Assembly (NCBI GenBank): GCA_001632435.1
Contig: KV423915.1
Span: 130,508 to 184,524 of the forward strand
DNA length: 54,017 bases
Reading direction: 5' to 3'
DNA from: Calocera cornea HHB12733
Lineage: Eukaryota; Basidiomycota; Dacrymycetes; Dacrymycetales; Dacrymycetaceae
Under the pieces are notes generated by a model. It had not been told where the DNA came from and did not search any database. It worked only from the letters and a program-made list of their open reading frames with translations. Of the stretch, positions 35,798 to 48,700 are shown in pieces (the first letter of the stretch is position 1; each line of letters opens with the position of its first letter). The position numbers and the translations under genes were made by a program.

Positions 35798-36316
35798 TCA
35801 GCGGTAACTGACAAAGGTATCAGTACAGCCACAGAACGGATGACCGACGATACCTTTTCTGGCGACGGGCACGAGCGCCGCTACCCCCAAACTTCTTAGG
35901 CTCCATACGACGGGGATCTGCCACGATGAGAGTCCGGTCGTAGTCGACCAGCTTCCTCTTGATCTCCAGCGCTGTGTATGCATCTTCGTTCTTCTGGTAG
36001 TACGCGACTATTCCTTTGGCGATGGCTTGCCGGATAGCATAAATCTGAGAAACGTGCCCGCCGCCCTTCACATGAACGCGTATGTCCATGTGGGTGTTGA
36101 CTTGGCCGCCGAGGATACAGAGTGGCTCGTAAACCTTGTACCGTAGAATCTCGGGATGAACCAGGTGGAGCGGCGACCCATTGACGTGAACGAGCCCCTG
36201 CCCCTCCTTGCAGAGTGCAACAGCCGTCGCCATCTGTAATCTGTGAGCACTTAGAGAACGGTATGAGTGTGGGAACGTACCTTTTTCTTCCCAAACGTCT
36301 GCACGCGTTCGGCCAT
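35798..36316 (-). CDS. rps16: 40S ribosomal protein S16 (uS9)
   Basis: Complement of 36316-36281, 36233-35854 and 35807-35798; introns 47 and 46 nt. Protein of 141 residues, normal length. Exon 1 encodes [12 protein letters not shown]. Exon 2 gives [58 protein letters not shown] and SGARARRQK. The last exon is only 10 nt and restores the universal SYR end; read unspliced, the frame would instead end [11 protein letters not shown]. uS9 sits in the small-subunit head and its C-terminal tail contacts the P-site tRNA. Start chosen because [12 protein letters not shown] matches the conserved N-terminus. Confidence 0.96.
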
Positions 36317-38694
36317 CGTTTCAGACCTAATAAGGTATCAGAACATGCATCCGGGCTGGTGCGAGCGCATCCATCGGATACACTCACTACCAGGGCGCAA
36401 GAACGCTCACCTACGCTGGGAGGAGGCCTTGCTATCGAACAGAGGTATCCCAGATGTCGGGTTGCTTGTCGATACGCTTCACCTCGGCAGACAGAAATCA
36501 AGGTTTGAGAGTTGAGACAAATCAACTCGTGAGGGCGGAGGTTCCTTGGTCTCACTGCCACAACCCAGCCTGTCGGTCACATGATGGTCATCATTGCGTG
36601 ATTCTCCTTTGCTCCCGTCCAGAATTTGCTCGCATTCCTAGCCTGATGTCGACCCATCATCATTCACCGTCTATGCCTGCGATTCTGCTTCTGTACAATC
36701 CGGATGCTGGTTATGCGCCCTCATTCTCTTAGTATCTATGCTTTGAATGCTTCTAAGGTCGCTTCCCTTCGGCACGGCGAACATGGTTGTCTCCGTGGCA
36801 GTTTACCCTCGCAGACTTCCATTCTGTTCTCTTCGTGGCTCTGCTTCTCTCCGAGGCTTTCACTGTGTCCTCAACTTAATGTCTTATCTTGGGCCACTTC
36901 TATCTCGCTACTTGACCCGCACGTTATCTTATCCCGCACTCATACTAATCTGACTTCTAATGGCGCCATCGACCTCGTCCATTGCGCCATGGATGGCGGG
37001 ACCCCAGCCTATATCTACTGGCGTAAATGCGATGCTATGTGCGGCCGTGCCCCGGTCCTCTTGTTTTTTCCCTCTCCCTGTCTTCATATCTCTGCGACCG
37101 CCAACCAATCATATCCGGGCAGATTCATCCTGGAAAAGTCAGCCGTGTCTCAGCGTCCATGTGCACGGTACGTGTATGTCACCGTCGTATTTCAGTCTGG
37201 ATCCTTACACTGCCTGACCACGGATGTCAGTGCGCCTTAAGAAATGAAAGTGCCAGGAATCTCTTTGGTGCGTTCTATAGCTGTTCATATCGACTCTGTT
37301 CTGACTTCTGATATCAGTGCATACCGAAGGGCGACGACGCTGTGACTGCCATCAGTCCATGCGTCGTGGTTCTTCATCTGCACGTCTTTGGTGTGAATAG
37401 TCATGATGGAATGTCATGGCTATTCATACAGACGGACTATAAACGCAGCTTCTGAGAGTAACATGCTTGGACGGCATGAGGCTCTGTGTGTAAGATAGAC
37501 CAGGATCCTCCCTCACGACTTTCCGAGACGACATCTGCCATCCGACTACTCATGACTATGCCACGAGGGTGCATTGAACAAGCGGTACTTCTCCTTGCAA
37601 GCAGAATATTATCGCTGATTTCTCCTTCAAGCTGTTCAGATGTGTACCGCCAGTGGTTTCCCTTGCCACCCTCTTACTGATAGCAGGGGACACATGTGGC
37701 ACGTCAGTTTCTCCAAGCCGCGCCGTATATTCCTAATCGTCAATCTAGCAACAACAACCATTTGAAAGTTTACAAAGCAAACAAAATGACCCTCGGCGGG
37801 TGACAAATAACCGGTGGGCATATCCGAACATGACATCGTAATATTCTAAGGCATGCGTGTAGTTCGTCCCTATAATTGCCAACTGGACACATCGGCATCG
37901 ACATCCTTCAGTTCTCTGTGCACCTGCCTTGATGTTCGAGCCTTGATTTGTATATGGTGGCACAATTCTATCCCTCAATTGATATATGCGAGGCGCTTCT
38001 TCAATGAGTAAATCGATCGCTCGAACCTATCTGCAACCTCCTTCTGTTGACGTATGAAACCCAGCTCGCGGGCGCTGCACTCGCTCCCCACATTCCATCT
38101 CTTCACGTTCTCTTATTAAGTCACCGTTGTCTCCGGAGAGAGGTCTTGGATATCGCCTACATTCACCGCGGTGACACTGTATAGATTTGACTTGTGTAGC
38201 CTAAAGCCGGCCCTCCAACTCGTCCCAGTGGCAGTTCCCTTTGTTGCCGGCGACGTCCGTCCTCTCAGTTTGCCTACGCACGCACGAGGTCATAGTGGAC
38301 CTTGGGCTAAGCGCAGCAAGGCCGGTAACCGTCAGTGAGGAATGTGAAATCAATGATGTAGGTGAGACAAAGGTGTGGGCGCCTTCCGCTCTTCCATCAC
38401 TGGAAAAGTTGTCTCACACCAATGACCACCACCCTCGCACGTTTGTGATCTGTCCCTAGGCCAGACACGCGTCACAGCGTAGGCAAGATGCGCCATCTCA
38501 GGATCTCAGCGCTTCTGCATCTAAGGTACCCACGGTCTGACACCGTCAATTAGGTAGGTAACGCCATATCACAACTTGCAACCTTGGCTAACAACGAAAC
38601 ATGTCCTCCAAACCCGCTCTGTCTCACCAGTACTTCCGGTTGTATACCGATCCTAATGGCCATCATTCGGAGCCGTTCTCATTCTGCGGTTTAC
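36317..38694. other. 2.4 kb without a convincing gene
   Basis: 36317-36600 is the RPS16 promoter side. 36600-37250 is pyrimidine-rich and contains a 178-codon plus-strand open frame (to 37240) that has no ATG-supported start and no motif. The rest, to the 3' end of the alpha-kinase gene, shows short frames only. An extra terminal exon of the kinase is possible near 38600-38650. Confidence 0.35.
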
Positions 38695-41335
38695 TCAGCT
38701 ACTAACACTCTTGGAATAGTAATCGCTTACCTCACTGCCCATTTTCTCTCCCTCTACATGATTTTCGTGCGTCTCGCCACTATCTTCGTCTGAAGCTGCG
38801 CCCGGGTGGAAAGGGGATAGACCAAAGGCTTTACAGTACTTTCCACAGACGTGTTGCTCTGGGAAGGCTTCGAAGCACCTGGCAATGTTTCCCTCTCCAA
38901 AGAGGCCAGGAGCGACATCACTGCGGGTAGATACGATATTAGCGGCCAGCTGAACGGGGTACAACTGTCCTCGCTTACGGCGTCGTCATTATTTGAGGGT
39001 CTGTCAAGAGCTCTCCGGCCCCTGCCAACAGTCAGGATAGGTTTCTAGCTGCACAACGGCTGCATACCTTGATAATCACTGACGTATATAGACCCTCCCG
39101 TCCTATCGTATTGCAGGTGCTGTGTGAAGGTCAGGAATGACGCGATATCACCGTTCCTTCCCAATACCAGAACTGGGCTTGCGCTCGCATTGTGCACATA
39201 TCGCTTAAACTTGCCATCGTCCGTGTCGTCAGTCTTGATTAGCTCTTCCACAAGGTATGTCAACTCTCGACGTGAGTTTTCTTTTCTCTTTGGTGTCGGC
39301 TGCGAGCTAGCAACCTTGAACAAGCCCGCCTTCACAAAGCGCACACTTGGCCATACCGTGGTACAGATGTCGTGATGGGGTTCCGCTCGTGATTGGGCAA
39401 TATGAATCTCAGAATAGACCATCCGTAGCAGGTGGTCCGCCCAGACAATGTTCGTCAGCTCACGCGCAAGGAACAGTTCCTCTTCTGGCTTGGCTGTTCG
39501 GGTTATCGGCCCCAGAGGTGTGCCGTCCTCCGGATCGTCCCCCGCTGTACCGGCGGCTGTCCCACGAAGATAACGGCGTTTGACGGCGACTGGAGTCCGT
39601 ACACCGGTCGGGAAGCGATTGTCTTCTCTCATTGCAGTGGTGTCATGCTGTTCAAATAGCACCATGAATGCGGGGTGGGATGTCTTCGATATTCCGGCGT
39701 GGCCCAAAGCGGACTCGGGTCTCTCATCGACGTGAATCTGCCCCATGCAGCCGTCACGAAGCCAGTCAATCTCCATACGATATTTCGTCTCGACCAGCTC
39801 TGCAAAGTCTAGCACTGGGGTCTGCACGTAGTGACCGACGTTGACAAAACATCCTGCTCGTAGCTGAATCAGCAGGTTAAAGGATCTGTTACCGACTGTA
39901 CATACCAGTGGTCAGTTTTCCGTCCCCAATGGAGGGGGTACTTTCGATCAATGCTTGGCGTATCACTGAGACCGGAGGAAGACGGCCGACGGGTTGTGAA
40001 TCAACGCTTGACGCTGTTCTCTTCGAGGGAGGCGAAGCCAGTGTACCGTCCGTCTGTACATCACCTCCATCAGTTTCTTTCCCAGCCGTTTTCGACACTC
40101 ACCGTTGTCGTCGTCATTTCTCGTTCTGTGCGCTTACGCGTGGTGCGTCGCCCATCGTCATGAACACCCACCACAGGCACCTTCAGCGTGATAGCTCCTG
40201 TGGTAGGCTGTGTCTTTGCGGTATCAGGAATACGAGAGGCCGGCAGCGGGGGCTTGTGAGTGCTTCGCTCCACGTGAAGCAGAACGTCCATATAGACCTC
40301 TTGACTGAGCAGTAGTCGCACGTCGAAGCTACGACCCTTTTGAAAGGCTGGCTGCGCACCTTTTCCCTTCCCGCGGGGAGATCCAAAGCATTGGTTGTAG
40401 AAAATCGGTGTGTCAGGTGGAAATCGATCGTAGCGCGTAGAGTCTTTGCCGACGAGCTCGAAATCAGTTATCTTCAGCAGAAAGCCTTTGGAGCACCGAA
40501 GCAGTCTTGTACGCATCAGGTTAAACAGCTCTGCCTTGATCTGAGGGGCCGTGCTTTTGGCTGGCATGGTGTGATTATCTTCCAGATTCTGACACAACAA
40601 AGCGTTCAGCAACGCGAAGGACATTATGTATGAATATCGTACCCAGAGAAGACGAGAGCCCGATTTCCCTTCTTCTACATGATGTACTGCGAATCTGATT
40701 GAGATCTCTTCTGGACGGGTGCTAGCATACGCCTGAGCAGCACGCCGAGATGTCTCTTGGGTGTAGAATGCATGGCTCGGTGTATAACCCCTAGGCACGG
40801 TGGCCATTGACTGGACGTATTCACGCGGAGAGAGTAAGGAGTTGAAGGCTGCGGGTTCCAGGTACTGGTGCCGCTCTGGAAGGACGGCTCGGGGTAGCGG
40901 TGGAGCAGCTAGGCAAAATCAGGCCCTGTACAGAGTAAACAGAATGGGATGCTGACCTTGACGCTGCGCCTCGGAATTCAGGTCGCGAATTCCCTCGGTG
41001 TCCGGAACTTGAGGACATAAGATGGCATTGGGTGTAGGCGGTGCATATGGTCCTGGGACACGCTGGAGAGATGCACCCTCCGTTCGGGCGGGATTAACCG
41101 CTGTGGGTACCCATGCGCTGTTCGTCTTCTTCTGGTAATGCTGCCAACAGGGTTGACAAACTTCCAGCGGTCGTCCAGCCACATTGATAAATTGGTACTG
41201 GCACCCGATTGGGATGTAGCCAAATGACTGAGGTGAAGAGATGCAGCGTTCCGCTCGCTGACAGTAGACCGGGGATGTTGCCACAAATGTCAGCTCCGGG
41301 GACAGCATCATTTGGTTGCTCGTCGGCGTGTTCAT
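38695..41335 (-). CDS. Alpha-type protein kinase (MHCK/EF2K family), 777 residues
   Basis: Complement of 41335-40957, 40908-40643, 40588-40103, 40053-39906, 39853-39068, 39021-38979 and 38920-38695. N-terminus: a Cys cluster (CQRAERC, GCQYQF, EVCQPCWQHYQKK), as in many basidiomycete alpha-kinases, then a Pro/Arg linker. Kinase part: LTYLVEELIKTDDTD, FKRYVHNASASP, FLTFTQHLQYDRTGG, YVSDYQGAGELLTDPQI split by an intron, LFGEGNIARCFEAFP, and the zinc motif QHVCGKYC (H-x-C-x3-C) just before KAFGL. These are the C-lobe landmarks of the fold. The family phosphorylates Ser/Thr, often within helices. Substrate unknown. Short acidic tail; an alternative 3' exon is possible. Divergent from the integrase gene over about 1 kb. 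Confidence 0.88.
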
Positions 41336-42362
41336 GGTGTGAGTGGCAAGATGGAATCGGAGGGTTGAGGATAGTGCACCTTCTGATGACCGGTGAGCCT
41401 GGAGAATCACTAGCACCTGCACTACCAGGAATGCAGGAGTGGGCTGCGACCGTGGCTGGGGACAGTTGCACCCCGTGCATGGTGTCCCTCTTATGCTCCA
41501 GTCCAGCCTGCCTCGGTGAACCGCCCGCCATGGATTTTGATACCGAAGTATTGGAAACCGGTGACGGAGAAAATTTCCAGATTCGGTCATGCCGATTGGC
41601 GCACTCTTTCCGAAAAGAATGGGAGAACAAACCGATAGAAACATGATTAACCAGAAGGGGACGGGTTCCATGGTGATTACGTGCTCGCAACACTCTGGGA
41701 TCGGGCCCGGGTTGGCACGCGCAGCAGGCGGGCTCCGTAGAGCGGCATGGGAGGCGCTGAGTTCCGTGGTGGTTGCTACAAGGAACAGGCGGACCGGGAT
41801 AGAAGGAGGCGTCTCCGGTGCATCATCAATCACAGATCCAGTCATTGGAGCCGCTGAGCCAAGTGTCAACCGAAAAAATTCATAAATCGAGTGGCACGTA
41901 TACCCCCATTATGCACATCAGAGCTAGCTCCGCAGCGGCGAGCGGGCCATCGTATCAGGTCCTTCAGTGTGGCAGCAAAACGTCGTCAGATACAGAATGC
42001 TACCAATGCAACACCAGCTCCGTCCCAACAAGCTAGTTCTCTGGCCCTTCATAGCGTTCAGTTGTGTGTTGACTTTGCCCAGCTGGCCGGAGCGGACAGC
42101 AGGGTTCTGATCATCATCAGGATGCATCCATCCTCGGAAGCCAGGGAATGCCTGGGAACAGAGTGATGGGCGGTCCACAATCTCATCATTCCAAGCTCCG
42201 TTTAACGGGCAGAAGCAGATTGTACTCAGCTCATCTTTTCCGGCGGCCGACTTAGCTCAGCAAGCTGACGTGTTTTCGCCCACACGGATGTGCCACAGGC
42301 ATTCATGGCAGCCAACGTGTGTCCGCGAGACCAACCGTGCGGTTCAGACGCGCTATGCCTTC
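41336..42362. other. Divergent intergenic region
   Basis: Between the kinase start (41335, -) and the integrase-core gene (42363, +). Open frames of 70-145 codons on both strands lack splice support. Some plus-strand pieces (about 41890-42170) could be 5' exons of the integrase gene. Confidence 0.35.
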
Positions 42363-44239
42363 ATGCATTCCACCAGCTTGACGAGTCAAGATGAGCCTGT
42401 CCCCAAGCAACCGAATCAGCATCTCCCTACCGGTACGTTGAGCGCCTGCTTCAATACGAATTACACTAACCCAAGTACAGTCCCTGATCACTTACTCAAG
42501 CCACTTGTGCAGTTGTATTGGAGTCACGGTGTCAACGACATGGAGATGGTCATTCTGATCAAACGAGATGTCCGCGCCGAAGAGAATGGGTGGTCCTTGA
42601 GGTACGAGTACACTGTAATCAGCCCCAATTTGAGCAGACCTCCCAAGCTTAAATTGTCCTGTCAGTCGCAAGACTATTGCTCGCCGTCGCCTGAGCTGGA
42701 ATTACCTCAGCGTACGCCAACAAAGACTCACACCTTCGACGCTGGGACCACATATCGAGAAGGTCCGACAGGAGTATCCTAGCGCTGGCGCTGGACGCAC
42801 CAAAGACTGGCTTCGTCAGTCTGGGATCCATGCATCTAGGTATGTCCAGAGCCCCCCCTGGCTTGACTGGCAGGAAGCTAACTGTTTGCTTGCAGACACG
42901 CCATCCTACAATATAATCGAGAGGAACACTTCGATGAGGTGCAACAGCGAACAGCTAAGCTCCTGAAAAGAAAGCATTTCTGGACGTCTGGTGTCTTTGC
43001 TGTCGTTGGTGTTGACCAGCACGACAAGTGGGGCCGCTATGGGCTACATCTCCATTTGGGAGTAGAGCTCTTCTCGGGCGCCATTCAGTGGCTCAAGGTC
43101 TGGAGCGGCAACAAGAATCCGCGGCTTATCTTCAGTTACTACCTGGAGATGGTGCGGAGGCACCATGGTCAGTCCTGCGTATGCATACTCTAAGGAAGCT
43201 GTGCTGATACAAGGCAGGAATTCCGATGTTCACGCAGAGCGACCGGGGCACGGAGAACTACGGTATCGCGAATGGACATACATGGCTTCGACAAAGGCTT
43301 GATCCGTCATTGAATGGCCTCTTACAGCACAAGTGGATGGGCGGACATCGAAACGTAAAGCCAGAGATCAAGTGGAGTCAGTTGCGGCGCGAGTTTTCCC
43401 CGGGATGGGAAAATCTGCTGGCGTACGGCTTGAACGTGGGCTGGTACGACACCACTGAGTTGCTGGATAAGTAAGCTAAAACGTTGCCACTCTTCGTCCT
43501 CACGACAACTGACTGTTGCCGCTATCTCAGATACGTCTTCCGTTGGATTGCGGTGCCCTTTCTGCAAGGCAAACTCGATGCATACATGCATATGTATAAC
43601 ACCAGCAAGCCTCGAGCGGACAGAAACAAGACACTTCCCATAGGGCGACCTTACCATATTCTTCATCACCCTGAGCTGTACGGGAAGGCACGCGATTTCA
43701 AGGTCAGTCTATCGAAAGTGTGGTGACTCTTAGATCCCATTGTGATTCCTGCAGATACTGGCGAACGAAGAAGATTTCCGGCTGGCGGAAGAGATATATG
43801 CTCCTCCCGACCACGCTGTCTTTCAGCTTGTTCCCCCTGAATTTCACCAAGAGATACAGGCGCGCTATCAATGTATGTAAAATGTCCCACACCGTTCCAA
43901 TGCTATTAACATATTGGCATAGATATGGGATCTCCTCCGATCGAGTTGAAGACATTTTGGCCCATCTATTTGGCCCTGAGGGGTGCATTATCAACCTCGC
44001 CCGGTGTGCCACTTGTCTTGCCAATCCTTGCTTTGGACGTAGAGAGAGAAAATTCCGTGGAAAACGAGGTTATGGTGATAGATCCACGTTGGAAATGCAG
44101 TCGGGATGCGGATGGTGATCTAGAAGCGGAAACAGGTCATTCACTCTTTGATTTGACTTTAGAGGCTCGAGAGGGAACTGACCCACAACTGATTCCCGAG
44201 ATAGAAGACTTGTTAGAACCTGTCCTGACACAAATATAA
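42363..44239 (+). CDS. Integrase-core (D,D-E) domain protein, transposase-like, 498 residues
   Basis: Exons 42363-42432, 42481-42601, 42666-42839, 42896-43167, 43218-43470, 43531-43702, 43755-43872, 43923-44239; introns 48-64 nt. An N-terminal helix-turn-helix-like part (GVNDMEMVILIKRD, GWSLS, SRKTIARRRLSW, AGRTKDWLRQSGIHASR) precedes a retroviral-integrase-like core. Candidate catalytic residues: D in VVGVDQHDKWG, D in FTQSDRGTENYG, E in NVKPEIKW, 41 residues after the second D. Further family landmarks: WLKVWSGNKNPR, LQHKWMGGHRNV, FSPGWENLLAYGLNVGWYD and FRWIAVPFLQGKLD. Proteins of this type are common in mushroom genomes and behave as domesticated or DNA-transposon-derived genes. All catalytic residues and the frame are intact, with eight exons. 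Start uncertain. Confidence 0.85.
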
Positions 44240-44728
44240 GAGAATCATAATACAGCGTTCCTTCCAATTATCCGATATCGACTGGCTCGTTCTCGGAATG
44301 AACCCCTGTGCATCCCCGTCACTAAGCAGATATAGCAACGACACTTTCGAAGCGACCTGGGCTCTAGAACCTCACCAGGGATCGCAGCGCTGCAGCATGT
44401 ATGCAGTTTCTGTCTTGCAGTGTTTGCAGCAAAGGAGCATGAAGTTTCGAGGTTTCGGGGTTTCGGGGTTTCGGGGTTCCCAGCTGTCACTGCGGCAAGT
44501 GCATGGCGAGTGGTACAGTTGAGCGGCTACAAGACGTTAGGGAACTTGAAAACTGACGATAAAGGAGCAACCGTGTCGCTTTATAAGCGCACATTAACAG
44601 AAACAGCTTCTTGCATATGACGCGGTACTGTGGCAACCAAGGGCATGATGATTCCAGACACGAATATTGTTACACAGCTACTACGAGTGAAGACTAGTGA
44701 GCGCTGATAAGGAAGAGCAACGTCACCA
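44240..44728. other. Intergenic between convergent genes
   Basis: Contains the octamer repeat listed next. No gene. Confidence 0.5.
44441..44482 (+). repeat. Octamer repeat (TTTCGGGG/TTTCGAGG)n
   Basis: GTTTCGAGG followed by GTTTCGGGG three times, period 8. Same motif as in the repeats near 26.97-27.02, 29.11 and 29.75 kb. Confidence 0.8.
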
Positions 44729-45561
44729 TCAGACGGTCTGAACACGGTCGGAATCGTTGATGACTTGCTTCACATCGTTCATCATAGAGAAGGCGAGCGC
44801 GCCCAACTGTTGAAATGCGGCGGTCACCATATCAGAGTGCTTGCGAGCCAATGTGCGCATAGCATTGCCGCGATGGAAGTCTTGAGAATCTGTCATCTTC
44901 GGAGCAGTTGCCTTGTCGTAGTTATCGTGGTCCCGCACGTAACCGGCGAGTGCATCTTCATCGGATAAAGCACCCCAACACTCGGACCAAATGCGGTAGA
45001 CGGTAGTACCCACTACTGCAATGCGGTGGGCAAGCAACGGCCCATGCAGTTGAGCAAGCTGACGGATACGGACGCGCCGGTCGCCAGTGGTGATGGGGTG
45101 TTGATGACACTGCGGCGGCCCGCTCTGCTCGAGCCCTCTGCCCGCCCCTGCAGGCTCGAGCCCCCCGCCTGCCCCTACGGCGTGACCGATAATGTCGTGG
45201 TGAGGCTCCGTTTTGTGTATTGCAATAGAGACCTGGACTGGTCATCAGTAACATACTGGATGGATGGAGCGTCTCCCCTAGCTCACCACTTGGCCACCCG
45301 TTTCGCCTTCATTCTCTCCATCGACTTCCTTGGAATCCTTCCACATTGTCATGCTGTACATGAGCACAAGTCAGCAACATTATGAGAAGAAAGTAAGTGG
45401 GCACACAACCTTTGACTTGATAACTGAGAGATTGGGTAAGAATGCAGTCGATGACTGACAGAGCAGTGAGCGTTGAGGAGCAAGGCGGATAATGCTTCCG
45501 TGTCCGCTGTGCCATGGATTAAAACTCCGAAATCTGGCCCCGTGGGACGTCGGATCGACAT
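44729..45561 (-). CDS. Hypothetical protein, 240 residues
   Basis: Complement of 45561-45410, 45353-45287 and 45232-44729, introns 56 and 54 nt. The three pieces share one frame, giving MSIRRPTGPDFGVLIHGTAD at the start, then an acidic piece (TMWKDSKEVDGENEGETGG), a Gly/Pro/Ala linker, and a folded C-terminal part: VRIRQLAQLHGPLLAHRIAV, TTVYRIWSECWGALSDED, YVRDHDNYDKATAPKMTD, HSDMVTAAFQQLGALAFS. A further 36-nt in-frame intron inside exon 1 (from a GTCAGT near 45460) is possible. Family not recognised. It lies between the integrase-core gene and the PIF1-like helicase gene and points the same way as the helicase. Confidence 0.52.
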
Positions 45562-45789
45562 GGTTGTAGGACACGTGGTTCACGGTGCGGGTGATATGTC
45601 CAGCCGGTGGGGACTGCTTGGAACAGCCCCTCAAGCGGTGCAAACACATTTGTACCGCACTCTGTCCGTTTCTCCGGCGTTTTTTTAGATATCTAGTGTA
45701 TGGTGTATTGACTGACCATCATAACAAGATACATTCAGCTTCCCTTCAGGATACAGGATAGAATTAGATTTAGTGCATCTAACTTAACC

Positions 45790-48700
45790 CTATGCAAGAA
45801 CTTCGAGCGTCTTGTCGAAATCGAGAACAGTCTTGCTGGCCTTGATCTATTCCAAGGCTTTAGGTTTCGCCCACATGGACTCGACATGAGTGACTCACAG
45901 CTTGGCGGAAGTAGTTGCGAAACTCTAGTTCCTCCTCACCGGTCGCTCTTGACATTGCGCTATATCCTTGACCTGCCATGTTTCAGTGCTTCTTACCGAG
46001 ACGTGCTTGTCGGCCTGCTCACCGGGCTCCCAAGTGTCGCTGAAATCTATCATAAGGCGCCGCCACTCCTGTCCTTGCGATTTGTGCGGCGTTAGAGCCC
46101 AGGCCTGGATGACAGGCATCTAATTCGATGATTCGGAATCAGCAACAGGAATGTAGATCAATAGCAGAGCTGACCTGGAGCCGATGAGCCGTGTCACCAG
46201 TTGCTCGATCTTTCGATTCGAATTGCCACGGTTGAATGATAACTTGTCGCGTTTTGTCGGATCCAACAATTATGAATTCGACGACTGGGAGTTCTTGCCC
46301 GTCTCCAAGACGTGGTTCTATGGCGTACGGTGAATCGCCGGGACTGAACTTTTGCCGTCTCCTCTCCCATTCATCGTTCGATAAGAAGGCTATGACGTGA
46401 CCGATGGTTCCGTTGACCATTTCATCATCGTGCGGGTAGTTCACCACCAGCATGACTTGAGTCTTAAGCTTGAGGAGGAGTGTTGATGGAACGGGAAAAT
46501 CTGCCATAAGCTCCCGCTTCTTCTCAGGATTGTTGGTTACCGAACAGTAATCTACCGCGGTGTACGTGAACAGTCGACCGTGGAGCAGTCCCATTCTTTC
46601 GTCGTTAGCTTGGCGCACATCCCGCTTTTTGTTGTATCTGCCCAAGTGTTAGAATTTGGGGACCTCGCTAGTGATTAACTCTGCTATACATTTCTACGGG
46701 GGGCACCCCGTCGTCATACTGCTTCGGTTCGCAGAGTTCGATACATCGGAGGTGGCTGGCAAAGGATAACTTGCCCAGGCGGGCTTCGTTGAGCAGCTTT
46801 TGAAACTCTAATACAGACCATCAGTAAACATATCGCATTGTAGGTGACACGCACCTGGGTTCTTTTGACGAAAAATTTGAACGAGTTTGATCGATTTGTG
46901 AAAGGTCTCCTTCCAATCGCTGGTTTCAAATGCGTATGTTCTGCTGTATGGTGCGCTTTTCTTCACTACTGGCGGTAGTTGGAAGAAATCTCCGGTGACA
47001 ATGACCTGTCAACTAGCGATCAGTGGCCGTGCAGGTCCGAAACATTCGAGACATACTTGAACGCCACCAAATGGAGCGCCGTTGTTTCGTGTGCGCTGTA
47101 ACACATAGTTCACGAGGCCGAACACGTATCCAGGGATCATACTGACTAGAATGCCATCAATATCGGGCGAGGAAGCTGAAAGATAGACTGTCCCACTCAC
47201 TCTCATCGATGAAGAGGACCTTGGTCTGCTGCAGTCGCGCCAAGAGTTCTCCTTTGTAATTCTTGATTCGGCGCACAATCTCAGATGCGCCGAGATCAGC
47301 AATGCCAATCCCAGAGAACTTGTGCAATGTGATACCGCCTAACGGCACAGCGGCCACACCGGTTGATGCCGTTACGGCAACTGCTGATCTATCGCCGCGA
47401 TACTTCTCTTTCATTGCAGATATCATCTGTTTTAGAAGATACGATTTACCGGAGCCTGGTTCAGCATGATCAGATATAGAACCTTCATCAGGAACGAGAC
47501 TGACCTGCTGGGCCCGTGAAAAATAGATTATCGCCAGCCATTACGATGTCCAGCGCGCGTTGTTGTTCCGCGGAGAGTTGGTGCACTTTGCCGATCCCAG
47601 GTTTTCCTACCGGTGGCCTTGCTGCCCCTGGTTTCTGCAGAGATGCAATCTGAATTCTTGTCGTTGGTGGTTGTTCGACATCTAGTTCGACCAATGTTAG
47701 CAACTTGATTCTGGTGTGTTGTATGTTGACCTGTACCTGCATCCATGGTATCTGCATCCATGGCACCCCTGCGCTGAAACGACTTGCTGTTCCTATTCTT
47801 CTGCGCAGTAGAGTCGAATATGGCTGCCCAGAAAGGCTGCTGTCTCAAAGGAATCGGCCCGATAATGCGCTGAACAGGTCTACTACGTGACGCTGGGTAC
47901 GTGGAATTAGCAGAGTCATGTGTCAGTGTAACAATGATGTCTCTACCTGTAGAGCTAGGCTGTCCCGAGGGAACAGACCGTTGTGGGACTGAGGTAGTCC
48001 CGACGCGTGGAATCGAACGCGGTTGTATGATTGTGGGTGTCGCAGCTGACGCGTGTATTTGGCGATTGGCGTGATTCCGCGCAACCGCGGTGTGGATCTG
48101 TTGTGTCTCCGTCCCTGGTGCACGAGAAGCATCTGATACTCCATCAGCACAACCTCTTGATCGGCTCGTATCACCTTACCAGGCTTTTCCGGGTTATCAT
48201 GCCGTACAGCTTTAGGATGTCCTGTGAGCTCCTTCCTACTCCCCACAGCTGGGTTCCTCTCCGCGGAGCTTGTAATACGATTCGCAGACGAGGCAGTGCT
48301 TCGCGCGTGAGACGGGCGGTTGTGAAGGTCTGCCACTGGCAGGCGGTCGGACATCACTCGTGTATCGGCGGAGACCGACGGCTTCGGGCTTCTCCTAGCC
48401 ACTGTTGGGGCCGGTAACTTGGGTGGTGGCTGGGCCCCGAACGTTGTCCGGTCGTCCACTCGTCCCGATTGCGGAGGCACGGGTCCCCTTGTGCCCGCAG
48501 CGTCGGGCAGTATCATGGGCCCGGGGGCGGAACCTTCCCGCCCCCGGGCAACCATTGAAGATCGGCTAACCTCCTCATTGACGGTCTCCACGGATAACTG
48601 CATGCGTGTCGGCGGTCCGCTGGATGTGACGCGTTTCTCCCGTCCAGACGGAACAGGGAGCTTTGACACAACCTGTGGCGCCTGCCGGGGAGGCACGGAG

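Noticed and set aside
35896..36561. 221-codon minus-strand frame over RPS16
   Set aside because: Shadow of RPS16 exons in another frame; runs through its introns.
36704..37240. 178-codon plus-strand frame between RPS16 and the kinase
   Set aside because: C/T-rich sequence, no clear start or splice sites, no motif; too weak to call a gene.
42240..42262. tRNA-like string (cgacttagctcagc)
   Set aside because: Resembles a D-arm but no acceptor, anticodon or T-arm follows at the right spacing.
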